This document shows positions 43,891-52,570 of a stretch of DNA of 52,945 bases, piece by piece. Within the stretch, counting starts at the first letter, position 1; every line of letters begins with the position of its first letter. Under the pieces are notes generated by a model. That model saw only the letters and a program-made list of their open reading frames with translations. It did no database searches and was not told the DNA's origin. The position numbers were made by a program, and so were the translations under genes. This DNA is from Gordonia effusa NBRC 100432 (GTDB lineage Bacteria > Actinomycetota > Actinomycetes > Mycobacteriales > Mycobacteriaceae): assembly GCF_000241305.1 (NCBI RefSeq), contig NZ_BAEH01000060.1, forward strand, positions 1 through 52,945, given 5' to 3'.

Positions 43891-44754
43891 ATGGAGAACA
43901 GTGGGGTATTCACCAGCCGGGAGCTGAGGTCCAAGGGCCACAGTGGGCGGAGCATCCGGGCGGCGGTTGACGTCGGGAACCTGGTTGCTCACCGCCCGGG
44001 TTGGTACTCATCCCCGGGAGCTGATTCCGAGACGGTCTCGGCGATCCGCGCGGGCGGAGTGCTGACATGTTGTTCGGCGTTTGCCTTCTACAAGCGGCAG
44101 GGTATTGGTCTTTGGATACCGCCCGGACGAGATCTGCATGTGCGGCTCAGTCGTGCGGCGAAGGTCAAACCGGTCTCGCGGGCGGGATGGGTGAAGATTT
44201 GCCAGGGATACGGTAGGCCGATTCCGGCACTCACCGCTGTCGATTCGATTCCGCATGCTCTCAACTGCGCCGCGAGATGTGTGAACAACGACTACTGGAT
44301 TGCCATGTGCGACAGCGTCTTACACAACACCTCCTGGACCATTCCGGACCTGCAGGCACATATGGGAACGGTGCCCGGCAAGCTGATCGCATTGATGCGA
44401 AGATGTGATGCGGCAGCCGAATCCGGAACCGAGTCGCTCGTGCGGGTCCGTCTTGAGTCCGCGGGCTACCGAGTTCATGTCCAACCGCGGATATCTCGTG
44501 GACGCAAACGCGGTGACCTCCGAATCGGGCGTCTCCTTCTGGAAATCGACAGCGAAGGATCGCGCAGCGGCGAGGCCAGACGGCAAGACATTCGGCGTGA
44601 CCGCAAGACCCTTGGTAAAGGGTGGCTCACAATGCGGATCGACTACCGGGAAGTTCTGGAATCGTGGGACGAGGTGCTGGCCGACATCGCCGAGCTGACG
44701 ATGGCAGGAAAACATCGGATCGGAACGCGCGACTATCCGCTGCCGATTGAGTAA
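43891..44754 (+). CDS. DUF559-type nuclease-like protein with AbiEi-like N-terminal winged helix
   Basis: 287 residues from ATG 43891. The N-terminal 40 residues (VFTSRELRSKGHSGRSIRAA) look like the winged helix of AbiEi-type antitoxin/DUF559 proteins. The C-terminal 110 residues carry the PD-(D/E)XK-like DUF559 core: ESLVRVRLESAGYRV, GDLRIGRLLLEIDSEGS (candidate Asp and Glu-x-Asp metal residues), then RRDRKTLGKGWLTMRID. Actinobacterial genomes hold many such genes, with unknown role. No partner toxin is adjacent. The gene is bracketed by near-identical 59-bp direct repeats, which is unusual. Confidence 0.75.
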   Translation: MENSGVFTSRELRSKGHSGRSIRAAVDVGNLVAHRPGWYSSPGADSETVSAIRAGGVLTCCSAFAFYKRQGIGLWIPPGRDLHVRLSRAAKVKPVSRAGWVKICQGYGRPIPALTAVDSIPHALNCAARCVNNDYWIAMCDSVLHNTSWTIPDLQAHMGTVPGKLIALMRRCDAAAESGTESLVRVRLESAGYRVHVQPRISRGRKRGDLRIGRLLLEIDSEGSRSGEARRQDIRRDRKTLGKGWLTMRIDYREVLESWDEVLADIAELTMAGKHRIGTRDYPLPIE

Positions 44755-44764
44755 TGCCGTAGAA

Positions 44765-44823
44765 GATATGTCCCGAGAATTACTCCGATGCCTATATAGC
44801 GCCTGACCTCGCGACAGGGCATA
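44765..44823. repeat. 59-bp direct repeat, downstream copy
   Basis: Copy 2, ten bases after the DUF559 stop, same orientation as copy 1. The conserved blocks are GATATGTCCCGAGA, GATGCCTATATA and CGCCTGACCTCGCGAC; it ends in GGGCATA. The copy ends about 20 bp before the cobalamin riboswitch, so the repeat-gene-repeat unit is clearly set off from its neighbours. Confidence 0.85.
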
Positions 44824-44844
44824 TTCCAGCGAAGCCTCTTCCGT

Positions 44845-44955
44845 TGTACAGTCATCACAGCCAGTCGACGCGGGGAACCCGGTGAGAATCCGAGACGGTC
44901 GCGCCACTGTGAGCAAGCGCAAGCTGCGAGTCAGACACCTGCACTGGCCATGAGT
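44845..44955 (+). promoter_or_regulatory. Cobalamin riboswitch upstream of cbtBA
   Basis: The region contains the recognisable order CGGGGAACCCGGTGAGAATC, then GCGCCACTGTGAGCAAG, then AGTCAGACAC, which is the B12-box core and flanking conserved elements of AdoCbl-type riboswitches. It lies in the leader of cbtB, whose product belongs to a cobalt transporter family commonly controlled this way. Exact ends are approximate; GGAAGGG, the likely cbtB ribosome binding site, follows at 44981. Confidence 0.88.
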
Positions 44956-44994
44956 CACAACTGAATCGGACGCGTAATCCGGAAGGGACACCCC

Positions 44995-45219
44995 ATGACC
45001 TCCACAGCGAAAGCTGTATCCAAGCCCCGCTCGCTCGCGGTACCGAATCTGTCGGTCGTCAGCGCGGCGCTTCTACTAACCGCCACGGTGCTGATCGCGG
45101 CGCTCGTGTACTACTTCCTCGGCTACGACCAGGGTGCGGTTTCGGTATTCGGTTCGGACACTCACGTGCACGAGTTTGTGCATGATGCCCGCCACTTCCT
45201 CGGCTTCCCCTGCCACTAG
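44995..45219 (+). CDS. cbtB: Cobalt transporter subunit CbtB
   Basis: 74 residues: one membrane span (about 18-42) and a His-rich external C-terminus with HVHEFVHDARHFLGFPCH, the CbtB signature that probably binds the metal. Preceded by a cobalamin riboswitch and GGAAGGG. Works with CbtA, 21 bp downstream, as a putative cobalt uptake system feeding B12 synthesis or B12-dependent growth. Confidence 0.92.
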   Translation: MTSTAKAVSKPRSLAVPNLSVVSAALLLTATVLIAALVYYFLGYDQGAVSVFGSDTHVHEFVHDARHFLGFPCH

Positions 45220-45240
45220 ACGAGCAGGAGACAACAGAAC

Positions 45241-46077
45241 ATGGCGCAAACAGCATCCGGCACTACAACTGTCGGAAAATTCGTTGGCGCAGGCCTGCTT
45301 TCGGGTCTGATTGCCGGAATCGTCGCATTCGTCTTCGCTCGTATTTTCATCGAGCCGCAGGTCGCGAAGGCGATCGACTATGAAGAGGGACGCTCACACG
45401 CCGAAGAGATGCTTTCTGGCGAGCATGGGCACGAACACGAGGTTTTCACTCGGGCAGTTCAGGAAAATGTCGGCGCGGCCATTGGGACTATCGGCTTCGC
45501 GCTGGCGATGGGCGCGTTCTTCGCCGTTGCCTTCACAATCCTGTGGGCGTACATCGGTCGGCGGTATCCGGCGGCGGATCCGCGATGGGTTAGCGCGGCG
45601 CTGACGGTGATCGGCTTCGTCGCCGTCGTCGGTGTTCCGTTCTTCGTGTACCCGCCGAATCCGCCAGCTGTGGGCAACGACGACACCATCGGCTCTCGAT
45701 CGGGCTCGTATTTGACTCTGACGTTGATTTCGGTGGCTGCGGCCGTCGTGGCGACGATCCTCGCGCTGTGGCTTCGACCACGGATCGGCGGTTTGCTCAG
45801 TGCCGTCGGCGCGGCAATCGGCTACCTCGTGGTGATTACGATTACGGCCGCTTTGTTGCCTAATTTCGACGAGATCCCGTTGCCAGTCACCAACGATGCC
45901 GGCCAGATTGTTTACCCGGGTTTCCCCGGTGACGTGATCGGATTATTCCGCACGTACTCAATCGCCAACCAGGTGATTCTGTGGACCGTGTTGGGCGTCA
46001 TCTTCGCGCTGGTTCTCGGATGGTTGTCGCGCCGCGCAAAAGAGGTCGAGGCGACACCGGAGTCCGTAGCGGTCTAG
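45241..46077 (+). CDS. cbtA: Cobalt transporter subunit CbtA
   Basis: 278 residues with about five or six membrane spans. Typical CbtA features: an acidic and His-rich loop after span 1 (SGEHGHEHEVFTRAVQ) that may bind metal, FFVYPPNPPAVG in the middle, and a C-terminal span ending in a basic tail. AGGAGA lies eight bases before the ATG. Co-transcribed with cbtB under the riboswitch. Confidence 0.92.
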   Translation: MAQTASGTTTVGKFVGAGLLSGLIAGIVAFVFARIFIEPQVAKAIDYEEGRSHAEEMLSGEHGHEHEVFTRAVQENVGAAIGTIGFALAMGAFFAVAFTILWAYIGRRYPAADPRWVSAALTVIGFVAVVGVPFFVYPPNPPAVGNDDTIGSRSGSYLTLTLISVAAAVVATILALWLRPRIGGLLSAVGAAIGYLVVITITAALLPNFDEIPLPVTNDAGQIVYPGFPGDVIGLFRTYSIANQVILWTVLGVIFALVLGWLSRRAKEVEATPESVAV

Positions 46078-46091
46078 TCGGTCGGGTTGCG

Positions 46092-46229
46092 GGGTCTCGA
46101 TACACCTGGCTCGGCTGGCGCCTCGCCAGGCACTCGACCATCGGAGGGGCTGGCTTGTGGCCGGTCGGCCAGGCACTCGACCATCGGCGGGGTGTTGCGC
46201 TGGCGCCTCGCCAGGCACTCGACCATCGG
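46092..46229. repeat. Second copy of the REP-like element, with repeated short motif
   Basis: Begins with the same GGTCTCGATACACC core (46093-46106) as the element at 25963-26232. The motif CCAGGCACTCGACCATCGG then occurs at 46126-46144, 46169-46187 and 46211-46229; the 29-bp stretches 46116-46144 and 46201-46229 are identical. It fills the gap between cbtA and the next gene, whose ribosome binding site (GGGAGGT) directly follows. The element is intergenic and non-coding. Confidence 0.8.
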
Positions 46230-46237
46230 TGGGAGGT

Positions 46238-46729
46238 ATGACCTTGCAGATCATTACCGCGGGCCGGACCGCACCTAACAAACTTGTGTGCTTCGGCGGG
46301 GCTGATACGCCGCTCGACGCGCGCGGCAGTCGCGATGTCGAGGCACTGCGAACATCGGTCGACTTTTTCGGCAGTGCGCTGCGCTGCGGCCCGGAAGCCG
46401 CCGTCGTGCAGACGGTGCGGTTACTGGGGTGCGAGCCGATCATCGATGATGCGCTGCGCGGCCTCGACGTCGGGCGTTGGGACGGGCTTCGTCCAGAGGA
46501 TGTACCCATCGAGGAACTGGGTACGTGGTTCAGTGACCCGACATCGAATCCGCACGGCGGCGAGACTGTGGCGGCTTTCGTCGAGCGGATCTCCACGTGG
46601 CGCGAACAGTGCCAGGTGGACGTCGTGGTGGTTGCGAAATCGGTGGCACAAGCGTTGCTGTGCGGGGACATCGCGCACTTCTTCGCGACCGAATTGCGGC
46701 TGGGAACGCGCTATGACGAGGGCCGCTAG
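46238..46729 (+). CDS. Histidine-phosphatase-fold protein lacking catalytic residues
   Basis: 163 residues from ATG 46238 (GGGAGGT just upstream). The fold is recognisable from RGLDVGRWDGLRPEDV and HGGETVAAFVERISTW, which match phosphoglycerate-mutase-like phosphatases. The catalytic RHGET is replaced by TAGRT (residues 7-11, His to Ala), and the second catalytic SHG by AKS (residues 133-135, His to Lys). An Arg of the phosphate pocket also seems lost. Phosphatase activity is thus unlikely. Position after cbtBA suggests a role in cobalt or cobalamin use, perhaps derived from a CobC-type phosphatase. Confidence 0.78.
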   Translation: MTLQIITAGRTAPNKLVCFGGADTPLDARGSRDVEALRTSVDFFGSALRCGPEAAVVQTVRLLGCEPIIDDALRGLDVGRWDGLRPEDVPIEELGTWFSDPTSNPHGGETVAAFVERISTWREQCQVDVVVVAKSVAQALLCGDIAHFFATELRLGTRYDEGR

Positions 46730-46801
46730 AGACATTTGGGATGTTTTGTGTCACAGTTGTTGGTAACTCAGCTAGAACATGTTTCACCCCGAGGAGTCTG
46801 A

Positions 46802-48028
46802 ATGTTCGAGTGGTCCGAAGAAGACCTGATGGTTCGCGATGCGTTGCGGCAGTTCATCGACAAGGAGGTGCGGCCGAATATCGACGAGCTGGAGACGGGT
46901 CAGCTTCCGCCCTACGACATCACGCGAAAGATGTTGTCCACCTTCGGTATCGACGCGATGAACCGCGATGCCCTGGAGAAAGAACTCGCCGCCGAAGAGT
47001 CCGGTGAGGAGAAGAAGTCAAGTGGTCCGGGCAGCCTGGGGGGCTCGATGTTCCTCATTCTCAACATGGAGATGGCCGGCGTAAGTCTGGGCATCATCGC
47101 ATCGATGGGAGTATCGATGGGGCTGACGGTGTCGACGATCAAGTCGCGCGGCACTCTCGCCCAGAAGAAGCGTTGGCTGCCCGAGTTGGTCACGATGGAG
47201 AAGGTTGGCGCGTGGGCGATCACCGAACCCGACTCCGGTTCGGACGCCCTCGGCGGCATGAAGACGACCGTCAAGCGTGACGGCGACGGCGGATACATCC
47301 TCAAAGGTCAGAAGACGTTCATCACCAACGGACCCTACGCCGACACGATGGTGGTATTCGCGAAGCTCGACGAGGAAGATGGCACCCCGATCCGAGATCG
47401 CAAGGTCCTGACCTTCGTGCTCGACACGGGCATGGAGGGGCTCACCCAGGGCAAGCCCTTCAAGAAGATGGGCATGATGTCCTCGCCCACCGGCGAGCTG
47501 TTTTTCGACAATGTCAAGGTCGGGGCCGATCGGCTGCTGGGCGAGACCGAGGACACCGGCAGTGACAAGCGCGGCGGCGATAGTGCGAAACAGGGATTCA
47601 CCGCCGAGCGCATCGGCATCGCGGCACTCTCACTCGGCATTATCAATGAGGCGCAACGACTTTCGATCGATTACGCGAAGAGTCGGACCCTGTGGGGACA
47701 AGAGATCGGGCAGTTCCAGCTAATCCAGCTGAAGCTTGCCGAGATGGAGGTCGCTCGTCTCAATGTGCAGAATATGCTGTTCGTCGCGATGGAGGCATCG
47801 AAGAACGGCAAGCCGCCCACGCTCGCGCAGGCATCGGCGATGAAGCTGTATTCCTCAAGGGCCGCAACCGAAGTGGCGATGGAGGCGGTGCAGCTCTTCG
47901 GCGGCAACGGCTATATGGCCGAATATCGGGTCGAGCAATTGGCGCGAGATGCGAAGTCGTTGATGATCTACGCGGGCAGCAATGAGATCCAGGTGACGCA
48001 TGTCGCCAAAGGGTTGCTCAGAGGCTAG
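46802..48028 (+). CDS. Acyl-CoA dehydrogenase
   Basis: 408 residues. FAD-dependent alpha,beta-desaturation of acyl-CoA thioesters. WAITEPDSGSDALGGMKT (FAD contact), GQKTFITNGPYAD, KMGMMSSPTGELFFDNV, the helix QLFGGNGYMAEYRVEQLARD and YAGSNEIQ with the catalytic Glu are present. An insertion rich in Glu, Ser and Gly (about 62-80) is not in standard short-chain enzymes. The substrate cannot be told. Single-gene unit, followed by a hairpin. Confidence 0.92.
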   Translation: MFEWSEEDLMVRDALRQFIDKEVRPNIDELETGQLPPYDITRKMLSTFGIDAMNRDALEKELAAEESGEEKKSSGPGSLGGSMFLILNMEMAGVSLGIIASMGVSMGLTVSTIKSRGTLAQKKRWLPELVTMEKVGAWAITEPDSGSDALGGMKTTVKRDGDGGYILKGQKTFITNGPYADTMVVFAKLDEEDGTPIRDRKVLTFVLDTGMEGLTQGKPFKKMGMMSSPTGELFFDNVKVGADRLLGETEDTGSDKRGGDSAKQGFTAERIGIAALSLGIINEAQRLSIDYAKSRTLWGQEIGQFQLIQLKLAEMEVARLNVQNMLFVAMEASKNGKPPTLAQASAMKLYSSRAATEVAMEAVQLFGGNGYMAEYRVEQLARDAKSLMIYAGSNEIQVTHVAKGLLRG

Positions 48029-48040
48029 CTCAATTCCAAA

Positions 48041-48101
48041 GCGGTTCCCGTGAGTCGAGCAGATCCTCCTCCGCGTATTTGCTCGACTTACGGGGGACCG
48101 C
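48041..48101 (+). terminator. Long stem-loop after the acyl-CoA dehydrogenase gene
   Basis: Arms at 48041-48061 and 48080-48101 pair over about 20 positions with two mismatches or bulges around an 18-base loop. It begins 12 bp after the stop codon. No T run follows. A factor-independent or attenuating terminator is the simplest reading. Confidence 0.7.
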
Positions 48102-48255
48102 TCGGCAGTGCGTTGCGCGGACCGCCGGATCCCGCCGACGCTCATTGTTGCCCTGGACTGCAATCTGCGTTTCTAGGTTAGCCGAGGGGGAGCGTTCCCT
48201 CTCCGACGATCACGGCGCATATCTCGGCCAGGCCACTATCTGCGTCGTTGTGCCG

Positions 48256-48278
48256 GCCGAGGGGCGTTGTCCCTCGGC
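48256..48278 (-). terminator. Stem-loop downstream of the second EthA-like gene
   Basis: GCCGAGGG at 48256-48263 and CCCTCGGC at 48271-48278 form a perfect 8-bp stem with a 7-base loop, 40 bp past the minus-strand stop at 48319. A similar weaker pairing of GAGGGGGAG and TTCCCTCTCC is seen at about 48185-48206. The gap 48029-48318 holds these hairpins and no gene. Confidence 0.6.
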
Positions 48279-48318
48279 GGCATCCCACGATGCAGGTTGG
48301 AGCCTGGCGCGAGCAGGG

Positions 48319-49806
48319 CTAGCTGACCAGTGCCGATGACTTCTGATACCGCATGAAGCGGTCGTCGACGTCGCCGTTACGCAGCTGTTTGACATCGGCC
48401 GCGACGCTCATCGTCATCTGCCACGGTGCGGCGGTGCCCTGCTTCGGAAGCCAGTCGAGCGCGCGTTTCACATAACCGGCATCGAAGTTGAGTAGTGGGC
48501 GAGTATCCATCGTCGGCTCGGGGATCGGCTGGACCGATGCGTAGCCATGCTTGTCCATGTGCTTCAGTACGCGGCAGAAATACTCACACAGAAGACCGAT
48601 CTTGAGCGTCCACGACGAGTTGGTGTAGCCGATCGCGAGGAGGAAATTCGGCACCCCCGATAGCATCGCACCGCGGTACGCGACCGATTGAGCCAAGTCG
48701 ACTGGCGTGCCATCGGTACTCAGCTCCAGTCCGCCGAACAACTGGAGGTTCAAACCCGTTGCGGTGACGATGATGTCGGCATCTAGGGTGGTGCCATCAG
48801 TCAGTTCGATTCCGGTCTCGGTGAACGTCTTGATATGTCCGGTCGAGATTGACGCCTTGCCGCTGCGCAAGGTCCGGAACAGGTCGCCGTCGGGAACGAC
48901 GCACAGTCGCTGATCCCACGGGTTGTACGGCGGATTGAAATGGGTGTCGACATCGAAACCCTTGGGCAGCATCGCGGCGTTGGACTTGCGGATGATTGCG
49001 CGTGCTTGTTTGGGGAAGCGCTGACAGAGCTGAAATACGATGCGCTGCTGAAGGATATTCTTCTGGCGAGACAGCGCGTAGCCGCGGTTATCGCCGAGGA
49101 ACCGCTTGAAAGCGTTGGCAATGACGTCTTCTCGGGGAAGCGGAATCACGTAGGTTGGTGTCCGCTGCAACATGGTGATGTGTTTCGTCTCCGGCGCCAT
49201 CGCTGGGATGAGGGTGACAGCCGTTGCGCCACTGCCGATTACGACGACATTCTTACCCGCGAAGTCCAGATCCTCGGGCCAGTGTTGTGGATGTACGATC
49301 TGGCCGGTGAAGCGCTCGCGTCCAGGGAACTCGGGGGAGTACCCCTCTTCGTAGTTGTAATAGCCGGTGCCGGCGAAAATCCATCGCGCCTTGACGGTTT
49401 CGGTTTCGCCGGAGTCGTTGTGGCGCACAGTGATCGCCCAGACTTGCTCCGCCGAAATCCAGTCGGCGGCCACTGCCCGACGGTGAAGTTGGATGTGTCC
49501 GGACAGGCTATCTTCGTCGATCGCTTCGCGCAGGTAGTCGAGAATCCGAGGGGCATCGGCGATTGCCTGCTTGTCCCGCCAGGGTTTGAATTCGTAGCCA
49601 AACGTATGCAGATCGGAGTCGGAGCGAATTCCCGGATACCGGAACAGATCCCACGTGCCGCCGATGGTGTCGCGCGATTCCAGAATGGTGAAGGACTTTT
49701 CCGGGCATTCGGTGCGCAGATAGTGCGCTGCGCCGATGCCAGAGATGCCGGCGCCGAGAATTACGACGTCGAAGATATCGGTGGCAGTGGCTGGTTGGCT
49801 GGTCAT
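48319..49806 (-). CDS. EthA-like Baeyer-Villiger monooxygenase (paralogue 2)
   Basis: 495 residues from ATG 49806 (AGGAG five bases upstream). Flavin monooxygenase: VVILGAGISGIGAAHYL (FAD), GGTWDLFRYPGIRSDSDLHT, fingerprint TGQIVHPQHWP, VVVIGSGATAVTLIPAM (NADPH), YNPWDQRLCVVPDGDLF. It resembles M. tuberculosis EthA more closely than paralogue 1 at many sites (FRYPGIRSDSD, YEEGYSPEF, LNLQLFGG). Converts ketones to esters with O2 and NADPH; natural substrate unknown. Divergent from a PucR-type regulator across a 109-bp region, unlike the TetR partner EthR of mycobacteria. Confidence 0.9.
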   Translation of the reverse strand: MTSQPATATDIFDVVILGAGISGIGAAHYLRTECPEKSFTILESRDTIGGTWDLFRYPGIRSDSDLHTFGYEFKPWRDKQAIADAPRILDYLREAIDEDSLSGHIQLHRRAVAADWISAEQVWAITVRHNDSGETETVKARWIFAGTGYYNYEEGYSPEFPGRERFTGQIVHPQHWPEDLDFAGKNVVVIGSGATAVTLIPAMAPETKHITMLQRTPTYVIPLPREDVIANAFKRFLGDNRGYALSRQKNILQQRIVFQLCQRFPKQARAIIRKSNAAMLPKGFDVDTHFNPPYNPWDQRLCVVPDGDLFRTLRSGKASISTGHIKTFTETGIELTDGTTLDADIIVTATGLNLQLFGGLELSTDGTPVDLAQSVAYRGAMLSGVPNFLLAIGYTNSSWTLKIGLLCEYFCRVLKHMDKHGYASVQPIPEPTMDTRPLLNFDAGYVKRALDWLPKQGTAAPWQMTMSVAADVKQLRNGDVDDRFMRYQKSSALVS

Positions 49807-49875
49807 ACACGCTCCTGGTCGCCTATTTGGTGTTACCTCATTTTCCTCGGGCAGCCCTGGGGCAGCAAGGGTGAT

Positions 49876-49906
49876 ATGAACCAGAATCGCCACCCATCTG
49901 GTTCAT
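49876..49906. promoter_or_regulatory. Perfect 10-bp inverted repeat, likely operator for monooxygenase and pucR-like gene
   Basis: ATGAACCAGA at 49876-49885 and TCTGGTTCAT at 49897-49906 are exact inverted copies separated by 11 bases (21 bp centre to centre, two helical turns). It lies 10 bp before the regulator ATG and 70 bp before the monooxygenase ATG, in the shared promoter region. A third partial TGAAC follows at 49909. Binding by the adjacent regulator is inference. Confidence 0.6.
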
Positions 49907-49915
49907 AATGAACAC

Positions 49916-51121
49916 ATGGACTCCGATTGGGAACAGCCGTCTCCCGGGGCGGCAGCGTTGATCGTCGCCGCGGTCGCACAGATCGCCGACCCCCCGCAGG
50001 GGTGGATGGACGAATTCAATCTGGCGGCACTGCAAGGTGTGCGACTCGACGAGATCGTTGACGACGCGGCACTGACAGATGCGTTGCGGGAAACCAACGA
50101 AGGGAATCTGGCGCAGTGGGCTCAGCACAACCTCGTCGAACCAGGAGTTCGCGTGCCGGTCCGCGTAGTCGAGGATGGCGCCGACATGGTTCGCGAAATG
50201 GTTCGACGCGGGCTCGATGCGGGCATGCTCGACGCGTTCCGGACCGCGCAATCGGTTGCCTGGCGACGGTGGATGGAGGTCTGTTTCGATTTGACCGACG
50301 ACGTTCAGTTACTGCGTGAGGTGCTCGATGTGACGTCGCGATCGATCAGTGCATTCGTCGATGACACTGTCGCGGCGCTTGCCGATCAGATCGACGTCGC
50401 GCGTGCCCAACTGGCCGGAGACACCCATGCGGAACGACGAGCCGCGGTTGCGCTTGTCTTGGAGGGCGCGCCGATCGCACAGTCGCGTGCCGAAGCGCAA
50501 TTGCACTATCGCCTGGCCGGCCCGCAAACCGCCGTAGTGCTGACAGCGATCACCGCGGCGATGAGCCGGTTGGAAGAACTATGTGAAGAGGTCATGTCTG
50601 CCAATCGGCTGACGTCACGGCTGAATGTGCTCGCCGGCGCGGACCGGCTGTGGGTCTGGTTTCCCACGCAGTCGCTCGACATGACCGCGGTTCTCGACGA
50701 CGTCGATGGTGTGCGTATCGCGATCGGCCGTCCTGGGGTTGGGCGAGAAGGCTTCCGGCGTAGTCACTTTCAAGCGCTGTCCGCTGACCAGACGCTTACT
50801 CGTCTCGGATCGACGCGCACGGTGGTCCGGTACGACGACTTGGCGCTCATCGGGGTCACGAGCGACGACCGCGCCGTCGTGGATGGCTTTATCAGCGAAA
50901 CGCTCGGCGAATTGGCAACCGCCGACCCTGAACTGCGCGAGTGCCTGCGTGTATGGTTCGCCGAGCGGTGCAACTCCACTACTACGGCGGCTCGGCTCTA
51001 CACGCACCGAAATACCATTGTGCGGCGAGTCGCTCGCGCCAGTGACCTATTGCCGATCCCGCTGTCGCACAATGCTATCGGCGTCGCCGCAGCGCTCGAA
51101 CTGTCGCATTGGCTGCCGTAG
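49916..51121 (+). CDS. PucR/CdaR-type transcriptional regulator
   Basis: 401 residues from ATG 49916. N-terminal RsbT-antagonist-like helical domain (about 20-160), central GGDEF-related sensing region (about 180-320), C-terminal PucR-type HTH: LRVWFAERCNSTTTAARLYTHRNTIVRRVARASDLL. Such regulators often activate neighbouring catabolic genes on binding a substrate. It is divergent from an EthA-like monooxygenase and carries a strong inverted repeat upstream, so it probably controls that gene and itself. Convergent with prpR, seven bases apart. Confidence 0.85.
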   Translation: MDSDWEQPSPGAAALIVAAVAQIADPPQGWMDEFNLAALQGVRLDEIVDDAALTDALRETNEGNLAQWAQHNLVEPGVRVPVRVVEDGADMVREMVRRGLDAGMLDAFRTAQSVAWRRWMEVCFDLTDDVQLLREVLDVTSRSISAFVDDTVAALADQIDVARAQLAGDTHAERRAAVALVLEGAPIAQSRAEAQLHYRLAGPQTAVVLTAITAAMSRLEELCEEVMSANRLTSRLNVLAGADRLWVWFPTQSLDMTAVLDDVDGVRIAIGRPGVGREGFRRSHFQALSADQTLTRLGSTRTVVRYDDLALIGVTSDDRAVVDGFISETLGELATADPELRECLRVWFAERCNSTTTAARLYTHRNTIVRRVARASDLLPIPLSHNAIGVAAALELSHWLP

Positions 51122-51128
51122 GGCCTGA

Positions 51129-52535
51129 TCAAGAACTGGGTGACAGGTAGGGCGTCGACGCGGATACGTTGTCGTCGACCATGATTGGGCGGCCGAGTTG
51201 CGGAAAAGCGCGCTGCGCGCAGTCTGGCCGGTCGCATACCTTACAGCCGGCACCGATCGGCACCGCTCGACGCGGATCGCCGAGGTCGACGCCGGTGGAA
51301 TACACCAGCCGATCGGCGTAGGAGAGGTCGCAACCTAGTCCGATGGCGAAACTGCTACGGACGCCCAGGTAGCCCTGCTGAGGTTCGTCAGTGGTGCGAG
51401 CCAGCCAGAAGTATGACCGGCCATCGGGCATCGACGACACTTGTGTGACGATCCGGCCGGGCGTGGCGAATGCGTCGTGGACGACCCAGAGCGGACAACT
51501 TCCCCCGACGCGGGAGAAATGAAACGCGGTGGCGGACTGACGTTTCGAGATATTGCCAGCGCGGTCGGTGCGGACAAAGATGAACGGAACTCCGCGCAGA
51601 CGTGGGCGCTGCAATGTCGACAGCCGATGACAGATCGTCTCGAAACCGACTTCGAATCGCAGACTGAGCACCTCGATGTCGTAGCGGAGCTCCTCGGCGG
51701 CGGCGTGAAACTGCTTGTACGGCAACACCAAGGCGCCGGCGAAGTAGTTGGCTAGGCCGACCCGTGCCACCGAAGCCGAAGGAGCGCTGAGGTTTTCGGC
51801 CGACGCGACGATATCGTCGATAAGTGGACGTTGTGTCAGAAACGCGAGTTGGGTCGCCAACTGAAACGCTCGCTGGCCTGGACGTAGGCGTCGAGCGATG
51901 GTAATCACCCGATTATGCGGATCATAGGTACGTTTGCTCACCGCATCATCGAGTACGACTCGAATTCCGAAGTCGCGCTCCAGAATCGCGCCAAGCTGCT
52001 CGTCGAGGCCACCGACAGTAAGGCTGTGAGCGTGGAACATTTCCTCTGCGGCGATGTCTAGATCGTGGATGTAGTTCTTTCGGTCGTAGAAGAAGTCGCG
52101 GACCTCCTCGAAGGGCATCGGGGCGCGGATCTGTTCGGTGTCGTCGCGAGTGACGCTGGCGCGATAGGTCTCCAATTCCGTTGTCGCGGCGAGAAGTCGG
52201 CGGTGCATGTCGACGAGCGTCTTTCCGACATCGGGCATCCGCGAGACCAGCTCTTCGATCTGTCCGCCGACATCACCCGAGTCGCCGTGTGCGGATAGGA
52301 CTTCGGTCAGGTCGCCGACCAAGCGTGCGTCGGAGTCGGTGGCGAAATAGTCGGCGCCGAGGTCGAACTCGCGGCTCAACGTCAGCAACACCGACACGGT
52401 CAGCGGCCGATGATCGTTCTCCAATTGGTTGACGTAACTCGTCGACAAGTCGAGGCGGCGCGCCAGCGCGGCTTGGCTGATACCGCGTTCCTCGCGCAAT
52501 CGGCGAAGCCGTGCACCCGCGAACATCTTGGCCAT
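51129..52535 (-). CDS. prpR: Short-chain fatty acid regulator PrpR (RamB-like family)
   Basis: 468 residues from ATG 52535, chosen because family members start MAK/MAR followed by the HTH; in-frame starts up to 52577 exist and no ribosome binding site is visible. N-terminal cro-type HTH ([24 protein letters not shown]), a central domain related to IrrE-type proteins ([13 protein letters not shown]), and a C-terminal Cys cluster ([13 protein letters not shown] and [16 protein letters not shown]) that in M. tuberculosis PrpR holds a [4Fe-4S] cluster. It senses propionyl-CoA-type metabolites. Divergent from prpD as in Rv1129c-Rv1130. Confidence 0.9.
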   Translation of the reverse strand: MAKMFAGARLRRLREERGISQAALARRLDLSTSYVNQLENDHRPLTVSVLLTLSREFDLGADYFATDSDARLVGDLTEVLSAHGDSGDVGGQIEELVSRMPDVGKTLVDMHRRLLAATTELETYRASVTRDDTEQIRAPMPFEEVRDFFYDRKNYIHDLDIAAEEMFHAHSLTVGGLDEQLGAILERDFGIRVVLDDAVSKRTYDPHNRVITIARRLRPGQRAFQLATQLAFLTQRPLIDDIVASAENLSAPSASVARVGLANYFAGALVLPYKQFHAAAEELRYDIEVLSLRFEVGFETICHRLSTLQRPRLRGVPFIFVRTDRAGNISKRQSATAFHFSRVGGSCPLWVVHDAFATPGRIVTQVSSMPDGRSYFWLARTTDEPQQGYLGVRSSFAIGLGCDLSYADRLVYSTGVDLGDPRRAVPIGAGCKVCDRPDCAQRAFPQLGRPIMVDDNVSASTPYLSPSS

Positions 52536-52570
52536 GGGAGGTAAGCGTACTCGCATCGACGTACACAACG

